Positions 23,201 through 35,542 of a DNA stretch of 64,000 nt are shown piece by piece. The DNA is from Microplitis mediator (taxonomy: Eukaryota; Arthropoda; Insecta; Hymenoptera; Braconidae): the NCBI RefSeq assembly GCF_029852145.1, contig NC_079972.1:10166986-10230985 (forward strand), given 5' to 3'. Numbering within the stretch: position 1 is the stretch's first letter; each line of letters starts with the position of its first letter. The notes below the pieces were generated by a model that saw only the letters and a list, made by a program, of their open reading frames with translations, was not told the DNA's origin and did no database searches. A program made the position numbers and the translations under genes.

Positions 23201-23252
23201 ATGACGAAACGTTATTGGATCCTTTTAGCGGTAATCGCCCTTACCGCAACGG
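23201..23252 (+). CDS. nAChRalpha7: Nicotinic acetylcholine receptor alpha subunit, exon 1 (signal peptide)
   Basis: ATG at 23201 (A at -3, in-frame TAA 18 bases upstream at 23183) begins MTKRYWILLAVIALTAT, a positively charged start followed by a hydrophobic core, as in a secretory signal peptide. The exon stops after one base of the next codon at a consensus donor GGGTAAGT (GTAAGT at 23253-23258), so the intron is phase 1. Exon 2 at 42764 starts with exactly the two bases needed to complete the codon, and the joined product reads through into the mature receptor N-terminus. The exon alone is not diagnostic; identity rests on exon 2. The 19.5 kb intron between them is loaded with transposons. 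Alternative first exons cannot be excluded. Confidence 0.75.
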
Positions 23253-24960
23253 GTAAGTTTACTTTTTATTGTTATTACCATACTATATAGCTTTATCTAC
23301 GCTAAATTACTCACTACACACACACTACACCCGATTTATTTATTTTTAATTGATTATTTACAATATCATTCAGCTACACAATGCCCTGGGGTAGTTTTTT
23401 GAATAAACTTCTGACAATAAACCGATCTTTCAATCTCTATTATCATCTATCGTTTTTGCTGAAAGCTGTAGATTTACATGCTTAAGCTGTTTATAAGGAT
23501 AACAAGTACTACGAGTAATAACCTCGGATATATTTTTATCTTTTGGGTTTTAAAAGCGTAAATAAAAAAATTTTTTTATGAAAGATTTAGATCCGAGGAA
23601 TTTAAATTATTTTTACTTCAATGATTGCTTCGCTCAGGGAAATAAACTGTCGCTGATTTTTCATTTTTTTTGTAAATATATAGACAATGTATCAATGTAA
23701 AATGATAGTGTAAGTGCACGTTATCTCAATACTCAGTTATCACATTGAAAGTGACAGGGAGCATTCATTCATGAGTGTGTAGTATCAATCGTTAGATTGC
23801 TGACACATTCATTGTTTTGTTTCTTTTTATATATATATGTATACATATTTTTTTTATCACTAAAGATTTTGATTTATCGTGAAGAGAAAACAGTTAAGCG
23901 TTTCTTCAAGTGATTGATTATTGATGATCAATATTTTTTTTATTAAATTTATGGTGAAGTAACGATTGATTACTAATGATTTTATTTATTTATTTATTAT
24001 ATTTTTTTTATTTAATACTATAGTGGTACATGGATACTATTGATTGACCCACTCGATGTTATTTTATTTGTTCGTGAGACACACAGCGTTGCTGCTGATG
24101 TAAACAGAGCAATCTAGTGCTCTTTGGCTGTCACCTTTCTTTGTTTAACGTGCCGTATAAGCGCAGCCTTGTGTTCTAATTTGTTTAGAATAAAAAAAAA
24201 AAATATAGTAAATAAATAAATAAATAAATGAGCTTTGAAGAATTTTAAAAAAAATATTCATGCCGACAGTTTTTATTTAATAATTTTTTTTTTTTTTTAA
24301 ACAATGAATTATTAAGCAAATAATAAATTTTACGAGTAATTAGATTGCGGAAAAAATGTAATATAAAGAATTTTTAATGACAAAAAATAAATAACACGAA
24401 TAGATTTGGACAAAAAGTAAAAAGGCAAGTTTCTGTAGTACACTGCTTCTTTTATAATAACTCCTTTTATAATTTCATTAAATTAAATAGTAAATAAAGA
24501 ATGAAAGTTTTTACTTGAAAATATAATAACTAAAGAATTTTAATAAATTAAAGTCAAGATTATTTTTCATTTTACAATTTTGTAAATATTATTTTTTTTA
24601 TACTTAATAATATACTTGAGCTGAATAATGAAATAGACGTTTACATAAATTGTTATTTAATTTAAAATTATTTATATTTTTGAAGTTTCAAGTAATGTCT
24701 GTTTAGACGCTGAGTGTAACTACTGCTCTAAGTACAGATAATTAATTTAGTGTTGATAAAATTTATTTTTAATCAACGATCTATTTGAATTCTATTTAAA
24801 TCAACAGTTTACTAACTTAATAAATAGTCATTTAAATCAGTTGTTTAAAGTTTATTTTAATTAAGCCGATGTTCTTTATATTAAATTCAATTTAATGATA
24901 AAACAAATTTATTATATTTTATAATTATTTACTTTTACTTATTCATAATTATGAAAAATA
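23253..24960 (+). other. Receptor intron 1, first part
   Basis: Begins at the GTAAGT donor. AT-rich with poly-T tracts; no exon, RNA gene or paired-end element recognised. Confidence 0.6.
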
Positions 24961-25114
24961 CTCAGAAAAAAAGGATATCAGCGCAAGAAATTTTTATTGC
25001 CCTGAAAAAAATTTTTTTTTGGCTCAAGAAAATTTTGGTTTTTTAATTCATAATGCAAAAAATTTTCTTGGGCGAATAAAAATTTTTTGCGCCAAGAAAT
25101 CCTTTTTTTCTGTG
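24961..25114. mobile_element. 154-bp MITE, TIR CTCAGAAAAAAAGGAT, TA duplication
   Basis: Inverted ends CTCAGAAAAAAAGGAT and ATCCTTTTTTTCTGTG, flanked by TA at 24959-24960 and 25115-25116. The interior is a hairpin of AAGAAATTTTT and TTTTCTTG motifs. Smallest complete member of the CACAGAAAAAA family. Confidence 0.9.
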
Positions 25115-25132
25115 TATTTAAAATTATTACAA

Positions 25133-25536
25133 CACTGTAAGAAATCGGGAGTGAATTCGCAGTGATTATGGATTTTATTTAAATCTCAATTCACTCCGAG
25201 TTCCGGAGTAAAAAAAAAAATCATATCGCATTCGGAGTAATTTAAATAAACTCCCCTTCGGAGTTAATTTCACTTTGAACTGGAGTTTAAAAATCAGGAG
25301 ACACGGTAGTATCTCGCGCCAAGTACACGTTCAAATCAAACACATGTCTATGTGTGAAGTGTAATGGCGCGAGCCTACCGTATCTCTATACCGTAGACCG
25401 AACGGTATTTAGCTCCAATTATAAAAAACTCCCCTTCGGAGTAAATTTGAGTCCAAGGGCCTTAAATAAATAAACAGTCACTCACTCCGCATTCACTCCA
25501 GATTCAATCCGCGTTTACCAGCAATTTTTTACAGTG
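25133..25536. mobile_element. MITE, TIR CACTGTAANAAATCGGGAG
   Basis: Left end CACTGTAAGAAATCGGGAG; right end CAATTTTTTACAGTG followed by TA. The interior iterates CGGAGT and ACTCC in both orientations. Relatives: 27989-29561, 42978-43275 and 50544-52332. Confidence 0.85.
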
Positions 25537-27988
25537 TAAATTAATATTTTATCCGTATTTTATTTTATCGATTAAAAAAATCAGATAAAAAAAAAATTAA
25601 TAAATTTATTTATTTATTTTTAAAACCCAAATAAATATTTACAAACCGAGTTAATATTTCCTAGATGTAGTTTCTTGATAAAAGTTACAAACAAGTAAAT
25701 AAACCAGCATTTTGTTAAAAGTTATTAATTAAAAATAAATAAAAAGTATTTTATGTAGAAACAAGTAGAGTTGTAACTACTAGTGAAACTTGGTGTATAA
25801 CAGACGCTAACGGAAGTTACCGTCTGACCATCACAGCCCATCATCACTATCGCTAGGAGTTAGGTAAAGTTATATGCATGATCAGCGATAGTAAAGTTCA
25901 ATATGTATACCTCGTATATCGTTATACCGTACACAGCATCTGTTAAATATTATATTAAATATTCAAATCACCAGGTATATTACTTGTGAATAATAATTAT
26001 CTACTTAATTAAATGAATTATTTAACTTGGCTAATAATTAATCTTGAATCAAAAATATATATAAAGGTTATTTATAGACTTATAGAGATGAAAGATCGGT
26101 AATTTAATGGGTAAATGTAGTGTATCATATTCTCATTTGCGGACGGGGATAGGTCAGTTGAAACGTTGCTATTATCACTGTTACTACCATCACATATTAT
26201 GCACACATACACACATATATGCATATCTATGTGTTTATATGTATATATAATAACTATTGCTGCTGTTTATATCCTCTATGTCATGGTGTTCTCACCTACA
26301 CCTTGATCTATTAAATCCGGTCTTTGGATAATCTATCAACACTCGCGTTTGACTTTAAACAGAACTGACCTACCCATTATGTATACTCTCATATTATGTC
26401 ATATTCAATTTCACCTACATATATATACATATATATAAATTAATATTTGTATTATATTTAGAAAACAAACACACATTTGTTTTGCGTATTTATTAATCCT
26501 CTATCAAATAAGTTATTTTATTAAATCTCATATATTTTTACAATTATTAATCCAGATATTTATTTAAATGTAATATTTATATATTTATGCTTACTCGTTA
26601 AAAAAGATATAAAATTGAGTTGAAATAAATTTATATTTATTACATTTATTTTTTGGATTTGGAATATCGGAGTATATATGGAGGTGTCAAAAAAATGGTA
26701 ATTTGAATTGTAGATAAATTAATTTTTTCGGTGATCTGAATACATATATCAATAGTAAATGAGATGCTCTAGAAAAAAAGTTATCAGACATAAACTGATT
26801 ACGCTAAAGGTTACTGAGTTATAGGTCGTAAAAGTTCAATTAGTATAAAAATTATTTAATGGTAAATTTCATCAAAATTATCGATTTATAAAAATTAATT
26901 TTTAATGTCGTTTAATAATTAAAATTTTTCTCTGGGGAAAAATTAATGAGGTACTTAATGTTTGAGATTTTTAATAAATATGTGATTGATATTAAAAATT
27001 AAAATTTTTGAATCTTTTAATCGAGAGCTTACTTTCAAAGCTCCGTCTTTAGATAAAAAAATTTTTATTACAGTTTAAAAATATGATCTATTTTTTTGAC
27101 ACATCAATTACGTGAAATAAAAAAATTAGAGTGCGATAGAGGATTAAAATAAATTCAATAATTTTTAATTTTAAATACAGAAACATAAGAGCGCATGTAT
27201 AGAAGCGATATTCTTGTGTATGTGCTGATAATTTGTGTGTGTTGCTAAATAATTAAAAAAAAATAATAAAACAATAAATAAAAATTAATTAATAAATATT
27301 CCAATAAAATAAAAAAATCTTAATTTAATTAATTAATTTTATTTATGTACTTTTATTTAATATTTATTTTTTTTCAACTTATTCTCAAATGAAAAAAAAT
27401 ACAAATCAATATGTGTATGTGTGTTGCGTGGGCGTATTTGAATGAACGTTTCTGTTTGTTATTATTTTTTTTAAAACTAAAGACGGCAATGTATACCGTC
27501 TTATGTATATATCTCATCGCTTTAAGTCTTAAGTTTAACGTAGGCGTGGAGTATGTACAAGCTCTGAGCTCTGTCTGCTACTATACGTACTGGTAGTGTG
27601 TAATATAGAGTTTTGTGGAATATCCCTTAGGGAATTTACCCCAAAGACTATCTTAAAGTCCTTTGGTCTTATTGCAACTCGTGACGTCTACAACTCTAGG
27701 GTGTAACTCATGGATAATGCATAACTTGTAGGTGTGTATTGTCAAGTGTCGTGACTGGGGGGTGCTAAGAAAAAAATAAAGAAGAAAGAAAAGAAAGAAA
27801 TAAAGTTAAGAGTGTGCAAACGCGTGACGTGGACGAGGACAAACTCCACTAGTTTTTTTTTAGATGTTATTGTTCCTAATATAAGGCTTTTGTACACGCT
27901 GTCAAAAAAAAAATAATATATGTATTTATATAAATATATATGTAGTTATATTAGCCTCGGGATTTGGCTCAGCTATTTATATTTTATA
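25537..27988 (+). other. Receptor intron 1, unassigned stretch
   Basis: AT-rich with (TA)- and (CA)-like short repeats. A less AT-rich patch at 27480-27860 has no splice-bounded frame. No gene supported. Confidence 0.5.
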
Positions 27989-28267
27989 CTGTAAAAAATC
28001 AGGAGTTTATTTCAATCCGAATTCACTTCTTCACTCGGAGTTCCGGAGTTTAAAAAAAAATCACATCGCATGCGGAGTAAATAGGGATTTTTTTATGGGC
28101 GGAGTAATTTCGGAGTGACGCGGATTTTATTTCAATCCGCATTCACTCCGGTCTGGAGTTTTAATACTTAAATAAATTTATATTTAATAGAAACAACTGT
28201 TAATAAGAAACATAATTATTTCAATAAATAATTCATTCAGATTTTAATAATTAAACTTAAAATATTA

Positions 28268-28709
28268 CACGGAAAGAAAATAATGGGAACTTTTGCTATG
28301 CATTATGGGAATAGTTCTCATAATGGTATAAGAATTGTACCCATACTATTATAGGGATGGTTCCATAATATATGGGAATAGTTTTCCTTATATGATTCCC
28401 ATAATGGTATAGAAACTATTCCAATAGCATTATGGGAACCATTCCTATAATAGTATGGGAATTATTCCCATACTATTATAGGACTCATTCCTATAATGTT
28501 ATGGGAATGGTTCCTATACTTTATAGGAATGATTCCTATAAATTATAGGAATCATTCCTATAATGTTATGGGTAGCATTCCCATAATTAAAGGAACTGTT
28601 CCTATAACTATGGGAATGCTACCCATAATTAATGGTCACAATTCCTATGTTGGTATAGGAAAAAATCTTATAGAATTATGGGAACCATTTCCATAAGTTT
28701 CTTTCCGTG
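28268..28709. mobile_element. 442-bp MITE, TIR CACGGAAAGAAA, ATTCCTATAAT interior, nested
   Basis: Inverted ends CACGGAAAGAAA and TTTCTTTCCGTG with TA on both sides (28266-28267, 28710-28711). The interior is almost wholly iterations of TATGGGAATNATTCCTATAA in both orientations. The copy at 50.5-52.3 kb has the uninterrupted sequence, giving an empty site. Confidence 0.9.
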
Positions 28710-29050
28710 TATGTTTTCAATTTATAAAATGTTTTAGTTACTCACTAAATTATAATTTCATATATATAATACATAGTGAAAATATTAAATTATAGAATAG
28801 CTATAGCGGCATAGTTTTATGGGAGTATTTGACATTTCGGTACAATATGAAATGTTATCTCGTGGTATGGTTGATGTAAGTTATACGACAGTTTGTGACT
28901 CACTGGAATTATATTTGTCAAAGTTTTCTTATCAGCTACTTATAATTTTTAAAAATCATTTCGCGCGAGTATATGGAAAGGGAGCTCGTCATTATTTCCG
29001 TACTCAATATAGATGTCAAAATATCAAAGACCTAAGCTCACTATGTATTA

Positions 29051-29435
29051 CAGGGAAAGAAATTTTCATTAAAATTTACTGTTGAATTCATTTGAAAAAT
29101 TACCGAAGTGTACTAAATTGGTGAACGATACCTTTATTTGGATTAATATTACTTGAGACTACGGTAAATTTTTTTAGTAGCTAAAGAAAAAAAATTCGGT
29201 TTTTCTGTAATTTTTAATATTAAAATTGTAAAAAGTATTTATTCATCTTATTAATTTTTCACGTTTATTATTTTTTACCGTCATACTACAGTAAAAAATT
29301 GATGGCTTTTTCTATAGTTTTTACGTTGTATATTTGAATAATTACAGAAAAAAAGGTGATTGGATCAGGAATTTCACAACGTCCCACGATTACTATTGTT
29401 TTAACAGTAATTTTTAATGGAAATTTCTTTCCGTG
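29051..29435. mobile_element. 385-bp MITE, TIR CAGGGAAAGAAATTT, nested
   Basis: Left CAGGGAAAGAAATTTTCATT and right AATGGAAATTTCTTTCCGTG, with TA at 29049-29050 and 29436-29437. The empty site in the second family copy near 52188-52192 reads TAGTAATTG with a single TA. Confidence 0.85.
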
Positions 29436-29563
29436 TAGTAATTTTTTTTCATAATTAATAGTTTCTGAAAATACCCTTCGGAGTGAAATTCACTCCGAAA
29501 AGAAGTGAATGAATAAAAAAAGTCATCCACTCCGCATTCACTCCGCAAATTTTTTACAGTGTA

Positions 29564-30362
29564 TATAATAGCACAAAGTAATTTACTAATGAGTTTCATA
29601 TTTAATTAAGTTGAAGTAGATTTTTTTCATAAACCAAACACACCACATATCATGTTGATAGTTTAAGTTAGCTCACTTGGCGAGTACTTGGTATTGTCAA
29701 CGAGTGTTCTGGTAGCATTATATACATCGACTGCAGATTAACGATGTTTGTAACTATTTTACCGGGGAATAGTTGGAAGGGATGGAGAGGGCTGAGAGGT
29801 TGAAAGGGTGAGAGGAAAAACAGATGCACATAAGTTAGTGTGTGAGTACGTGGGTGTGTGTGAATATGGTTATAGGAGAGTGCACCAGCATTATTGTGTA
29901 TACCTAAGACTCGGGGAGTATGCGGAACGCGTTCGTCGGCTTGAGACTTGCTATTCAGCCGATACGACGCCACACTGGAAATTTGTATTTCCGTATTACA
30001 TGTATATAGGTAACGAATATCGGGTGCAGACATTTGGATTTGGCTGTATGACAAAATTATAGTTGGGAAAGCCAAGAAATTCCTCATGGTAAATGATCGA
30101 TAATGATCGGTATTGGTTGTCTAACTAGAATTCAATGGATTTTAGGTTAACAATATATACACATAAGCTATAAATATATGCACAATGAATTTTCGACATA
30201 TTTGCTGGCTAAATATTTATCTCCAATTAGAGATAATATATCAAATTATTTTATGTTTCGTAATATTCTTGAATCTGATAAATATGCATAATTTAAATGA
30301 AATTAATGATAGATAGCAAATATTTAGAAATTGTTTTTATTATTGAATTTAAAAAATGTCTA
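29564..30362 (+). other. Receptor intron 1, short unassigned stretch
   Basis: Frames of 139 codons (minus, 29668-30087) and 84 codons (plus, 29808-30062) overlap on opposite strands. Neither has a domain or conserved-looking composition, and I support neither. Confidence 0.45.
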
Positions 30363-31404
30363 CAGAGAAAAAAATATTTCTTGGCGAAAAAAAATTTCAC
30401 ATTACCCGGGAAAAAAAATTTAGATCTATTCAGATCAAATAGGATCTGTTGTTTCAGATCTGAACAGATCTGCATTTTGGCCAGATCTGTTTAGATCAAA
30501 TCAGATCTACTGTGATCAGAATAGATCTGTTTGGATCTAAACAGACCAAGGTAAATAAAAAACACTCTGAGATCTGCTCAGATCAAATTTGATCTAATTC
30601 GCTAGATCTAAATTGATCTGTTTTTTTATCTCTATCCTAATAAAAATTGGTATGTCTGATTAATAATATATTAAATATATCACAATAATATAAAATATAT
30701 AGGAATGAAGCCATTTATTTCAATTACGATAGACGTTTTAGAATTATCAAAATTTAGGTGAATGTGTCAAAATTCAGCTAGTTAATTTTATAATTATAAT
30801 ATAATGTGAAGAAATATTTCTTTATAATCTGTACAGATATAATCTGATCAGAGCAGATCTGAACTTTTTTGCCCGAGAAAAAGTTATATCAGCTCAGATC
30901 TGGTGTGATCCGTACAGATCCAATTAGATCTATTTATATTTACTTCATAAATTGATCGTTTAATCAATGTTGATCTATTTTGATCTGACTAGATCTAGGT
31001 TGATCTATCTTGATCTAGGTTGATCTGACTTGATTAGATTTGATCAGCGTAGATCTGGACTATTTTTCCCCAAAGAAAAATGTCATATCTGATCAGATCT
31101 AGTTTGATCTGAACAGATCAAATCCGATCTACTCTGATCTGGGTTCAGTATAAATTATGATCAAATTCGATCTGAGCTAATTTGATCTAATTTGATCAGA
31201 ACAGATCTAAATTTTTTTTCCCGGGTATGAAATGATAACAAAATTTTGCTTAGGACTTGAAATAATTTCTTGGCACAAGAAAATTTTTCTCAGCCCAAAA
31301 AATTCTTTCTCGTCTCATGAAAATTTTTGTTTTCAATTTATAACGCAAAAATTTTCTTGAAGCGAGTAAAAATTTTTGGCGCTAAACAATCCGTTTTTTC
31401 TGTG
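30363..31404. mobile_element. CACAGAAAAAA-family MITE split by an AGATCT element
   Basis: Ends CAGAGAAAAAAATATTTCTTG and GTTTTTTCTGTG, with TA at 30361-30362 and 31405-31406. The two halves carry the TTCTTGG/CAAGAAA motifs of the family and are separated by the nested element at 30405-31225. Confidence 0.8.
30405..31225. mobile_element. 821-bp MITE, TIR CCCGGGAAAAAAAATTTAGA, built of AGATCT/GATC motifs, nested
   Basis: Inverted ends CCCGGGAAAAAAAATTTAGA and TCTAAATTTTTTTTCCCGGG, flanked by TA (30403-30404, 31226-31227). Both flanks of the interior are dense in AGATCTGATCAGATC variants, separated by a plain AT-rich core (about 30640-30820). Confidence 0.9.
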
Positions 31405-31406
31405 TA

Positions 31407-34400
31407 TGTACGAAATATTTTCGATGAAAAACAAACTAATTGATATTACAAATAATATTCTGAGCTTACTAAAGTAATTTTTTAATTTCTGGACGACCAT
31501 TGGCTTATGAATTATTTGTTGAAGTAAAAAGTATAATTTTTCCTCTACTAACTGATAACTTGGCGAGAAACCTTGATAGGACCTCGCCAACGAACAAAAT
31601 TGAAAGAAAAGTTAAATTTACATGAATCTGATAGTAGTCGAGCGAAAAAACATATTTTGGCTCCATTGAGCCTCTTCAAAGTTTACGAAAAAGAATTACG
31701 ATATTTTTTTTGCTACTTGTCACGTAGTAACTCTTCAAAAGTAGGCCAAAAAAATGATTAAACTTGAAACTCAAAAACTAGAGATCTATAAAATGATTTT
31801 TTATTTAAGACCATTTTTCACAGAGATATAGTGTTTTTAAAATGACCAAATTTTTTTGATCCCCAACTTTTGTGAGCGTATTAAAAACTAATATTAAATT
31901 TATTCTTACAAAGTTCTGACACTTCATAAGTTATAAACTTTGAAAACTTAAAATTTTTATATAAAAATTTTATATTTTTTAAGTAGACTTGTTTAAAAGT
32001 AGATTTTTACAATGTAAATCGGTAAGATAAAAATTATCAGCCTGTTTGTACTGTGAATGCCAAAAAGGAAGTGTATATATACATAGGCTTGAAACCCTCA
32101 TGGAAGTATTTACATACAATATATCTATATGAATATACATTTGTGAAGATTATAATCAGTAATGGTGATGTAGAAGCACTTTACAAACACTAATGTACAG
32201 CTTTTAGTGAAAATGAATACTGTAAATTAGGAACTAACTCTGGGAATTGAATTCTGCGGGTGAAAATCACTTTTATCAGTGGTTGAGAAAATTTCTTAGT
32301 ACTCCTAGGGGTACACGGTTGAATGGAATATAAAGCCCGGCGTGCTGAATGTTTCCGATAATTTCATAGTAATGTGTCAGCAGGATTTAACTTGAAAAAG
32401 ATCTCTCACGATATGCATCATTGAATATCTTTTAAAGCTTCTTTTTCTCTCTCGTTCTTCTTATTTTATTTTATTTTATTTTATCTTTTCTACTACCGTT
32501 TTACAGAGGATCGTAAAAATCTATCATCTCTTGGTTTTCCAAATTACATAACCGCGCTGTAAATACATATTTGCAATAGTTTAAAAGATTTCGTAACGCC
32601 AAGTTATTTTCTGTTTTTCCCAGTATGTACAATAATAATTTATTTAAAAGTACCATACATTTGATATTCTGATTTAAAATATACATAGAAAGTATTTTTC
32701 TTGCCAAAAAAATTGCAAAGGAAGTCATTCCCTGTCGGATGGCGCCATCTATTTGTGTTATTATTTCAGAATAAACTGACCAGCTTTTTCCTATGAAAAA
32801 TAGACCGACTTTTACTTTGCCCTTCTTATTTTTCTTCTTTTTCTTCTTTTCCTCCTTTATCTTGTTCCTCTTTTCCATTTTACTTTGCTTGATTCGGTTT
32901 TATTTTCTTTTGTTCTTACAAAGGATAATCCGGTGTTGAATTTTATTAAAATTTATCTAACAATCTCAGAACCGCAATCTATTATCCGCAAGTTTAAGTT
33001 ATATATTGTAAATAGTTAACGTTTAAATGTTGGTATTATATATTGTAGTTAAGGCGCAGATACTTGGGATAAATAGCATAGATCGTGTGTAAAATATATA
33101 CATAGATGTGTATAGCCAATGTTTAAAATATCTAAGCAATATCGATTTTCCTCAGTGTATACGGTTTTCCCATTGACTAAAGGCCCGACTACGAAAGCGA
33201 CAACGCTGCTTTATCAGTTGCGTTTTTCTTACAAAGACTACATTACAATAGAGATATGAATTGTTCTTACAGAACAATGAGTTTCTAATTTTCCGGCCAC
33301 ATTGCACGATGGACCGTTGAGAAAAAGAAAGAAATGAAAAATATTAAAACAACAAGTAAAGTCGAATAAGAAAAGGAAAAAGATAAAAGGAAAATAGTCT
33401 GATAGTAAGAGAGAGAGAAGTAAAAATAATGTTACCGTAGCCACTTATATATAAAAATGTTGAACAACTTAATTTGTGTCTAACATTTTAATGCACTCAA
33501 TGTAAAAAATAAAGAGTAAACGGGATAAACAAAAAATAAGATACAAGAGGGAATAAAAATGATAAATTGCTAAGTTTGAAATAACCCTTGAGAGTTGCTT
33601 AATTAAGACGGACGATGAACATAACGATTTTGTATTTTAAATAAATTACTACTACGTGAAGAAAATTTTTCACCGTGCCAGTAATTTAATGGCTGCATAA
33701 AAGCCGAGTCCTTGACATTAAAAAGTGTATGTTGAAACATCTAAGATGTGAATGCCTTTTATAAGGCGCTCTTCAGCGCTTTATCATAGGTGCAGTTCTT
33801 CTATTCGGAAATAAGCATTAAAAATGAAGCTTAATAATGTAGCTATTTAATACTTGACGAATGTCAAAGGCCATTGACTCATCGGACAGCTCTTGATGTT
33901 TAACGGTAGTCCTTGAGGTTGTTTCTGAAAGCATCCCTCACCGATCGATCTCAATCTGCTCTATCCATTCGTGTTACTGGCGATTACTTGAGACGTGCCA
34001 ACAGCAACAAAAAAAAAATCGATTCTTTTTTATACTTAGTTTTTATCTCTTTCCCTTACATGGAACTATGTTTGCCCCTGTTTTTCTCTCTACTTCCATT
34101 CCATTGCAACATGAAATGTTGAAATGTATCGTCACTAAGTCACTAGAAACTTCCGGTACTCGACATCTCTAAATGTCAGGCAGAAGATTCTTTTCCATTC
34201 CTCTTTTATTTCAACTCTCATTCTCTTCTCTTTCCGGCATTTTTACTTTTTTATTTCATTTTATCGTCTTATCTTCTGCTCATCATCCAATTCAGTTCAT
34301 TGTTTCATACATATTATTATTATTTTTATTATTCTATTGTATTATCCGTAAGATCAAGTCTATTACTCTTTCTATCAATATGTCGCACAGTACACGTATT

Positions 34401-35542
34401 TACTCTTGTCAATAATAATCTACTAGAAAAAAAGAAGTGCTTTATGCTGTCGAGTAACAGAGACTTTGTCAAACAAGTATAAAAGTTTGTAGTTGTTGCT
34501 GTTCAAAAGTATGAACCTTCAATCTTCATATATTGACGTTACACATATATCTCACAGTTAGGACAAGTTTATGTAGATTCATGTAGATATTTGTCATATG
34601 TTATTGATGTAAACTAGAATATATATTATTATTAAAAACTTTTATTCACTTCTCTTCATTTGCTTAAGGCAATTTAACTTGCTGTTTATTGTACACTTTA
34701 TATATACAGTTTCAAACAGTAATGACATTTTGTCCCTTCGGGGAACTAAGAACTTGGCTCAAGTCTTTACGGAAATATATATACATATATATTTACTCCT
34801 TAATTCAATTTATAATAGTCATCTCTTTTTAAATATCTATAAAAAAAGTGGCCATTTATTTCTTACATTTATATTTACGTTGTATCAGTAATTCCCTGCG
34901 CTGGTTAGAGAAAAAAAAATCAGCATTTACATATTCAACTACACAGAGTTATATACTTAATTAAATCCATTTGCTGCCTTTATTTATATGATGAATTAGG
35001 GGATTTTTATTTAAAAAAAAAAAAAAATTTCGTGCATTATACTCAAGTAAAACTTCCCTCTTATTTCTCTTTTGCTCAGTTCTACACGAATTTTCGACAC
35101 GAGCTCCCCCGATATATCTGTATTTAAAAGTGTGCGTAATAAAATATATAGAGAATGAAAAGCGAGAAACGAAGGAGAAAAGTGAAAAATGAATGAAGAG
35201 AAAAAAACGATTTTTTTTTTACCTTTGAAAAGTGAGTTTTTGATCGATTGAATTTATTACTATCTCAAAGAAGTGGAAATAATTTTCAAAAGTAGTTGAA
35301 ATATAGATTTTATTCTATCTTTACTTTTTTCATTTATATAACTTCAAAGCTTTCTACACTTTATCTAATATTCAACACTTTAATTTTTGTTTGTCGAGTT
35401 ATTGCACTTTCACAGTTAAAACCTATAAATTAATTGAAAATCTTAAAAAAAATTTTCACAAATATATTATAAGTATTCATAATGTTTTATATAATCATAT
35501 AAATTTCCTATACGAAATATTTGAATATAAATATATAAGGGA
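31407..35542 (+). other. Receptor intron 1, 4.1 kb with no supported feature
   Basis: AT-rich with pyrimidine runs (32450-32490, 34200-34290). A 125-codon minus-strand frame at 32501-32878 starts with a lysine run and has no recognisable domain. I support no gene here. Confidence 0.5.

Larger units (their letters stand above)
27989..29561. mobile_element. CACTGTAAAAAATC-family MITE carrying two later insertions
   Basis: Ends CTGTAAAAAATCAGGAG (after TA at 27987-27988) and TTTTTTACAGTG (before TA at 29562-29563). Once the elements at 28268-28709 and 29051-29435 are removed, it is collinear with the copy at 50544-52332, including a shared unique interior (GGGAGTATTTGAYATTTCGG, then ATACGACAGTTTGTG, then AATATAGA). 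The 88-codon frame at 28819-29085 lies in this interior. It is not conserved as a frame in the other copy, which is interrupted. Confidence 0.85.

Noticed and set aside
28819..29085. 88-codon frame in an intron 1 repeat
   Set aside because: The homologous stretch at 50.9 and 52.0 kb is interrupted and does not preserve the frame, so it is repeat interior.
32501..32878. 125-codon minus-strand frame starting with a lysine run
   Set aside because: Low-complexity start, no domain, no acceptor/donor context. Length is unsurprising in 64 kb of six-frame search.
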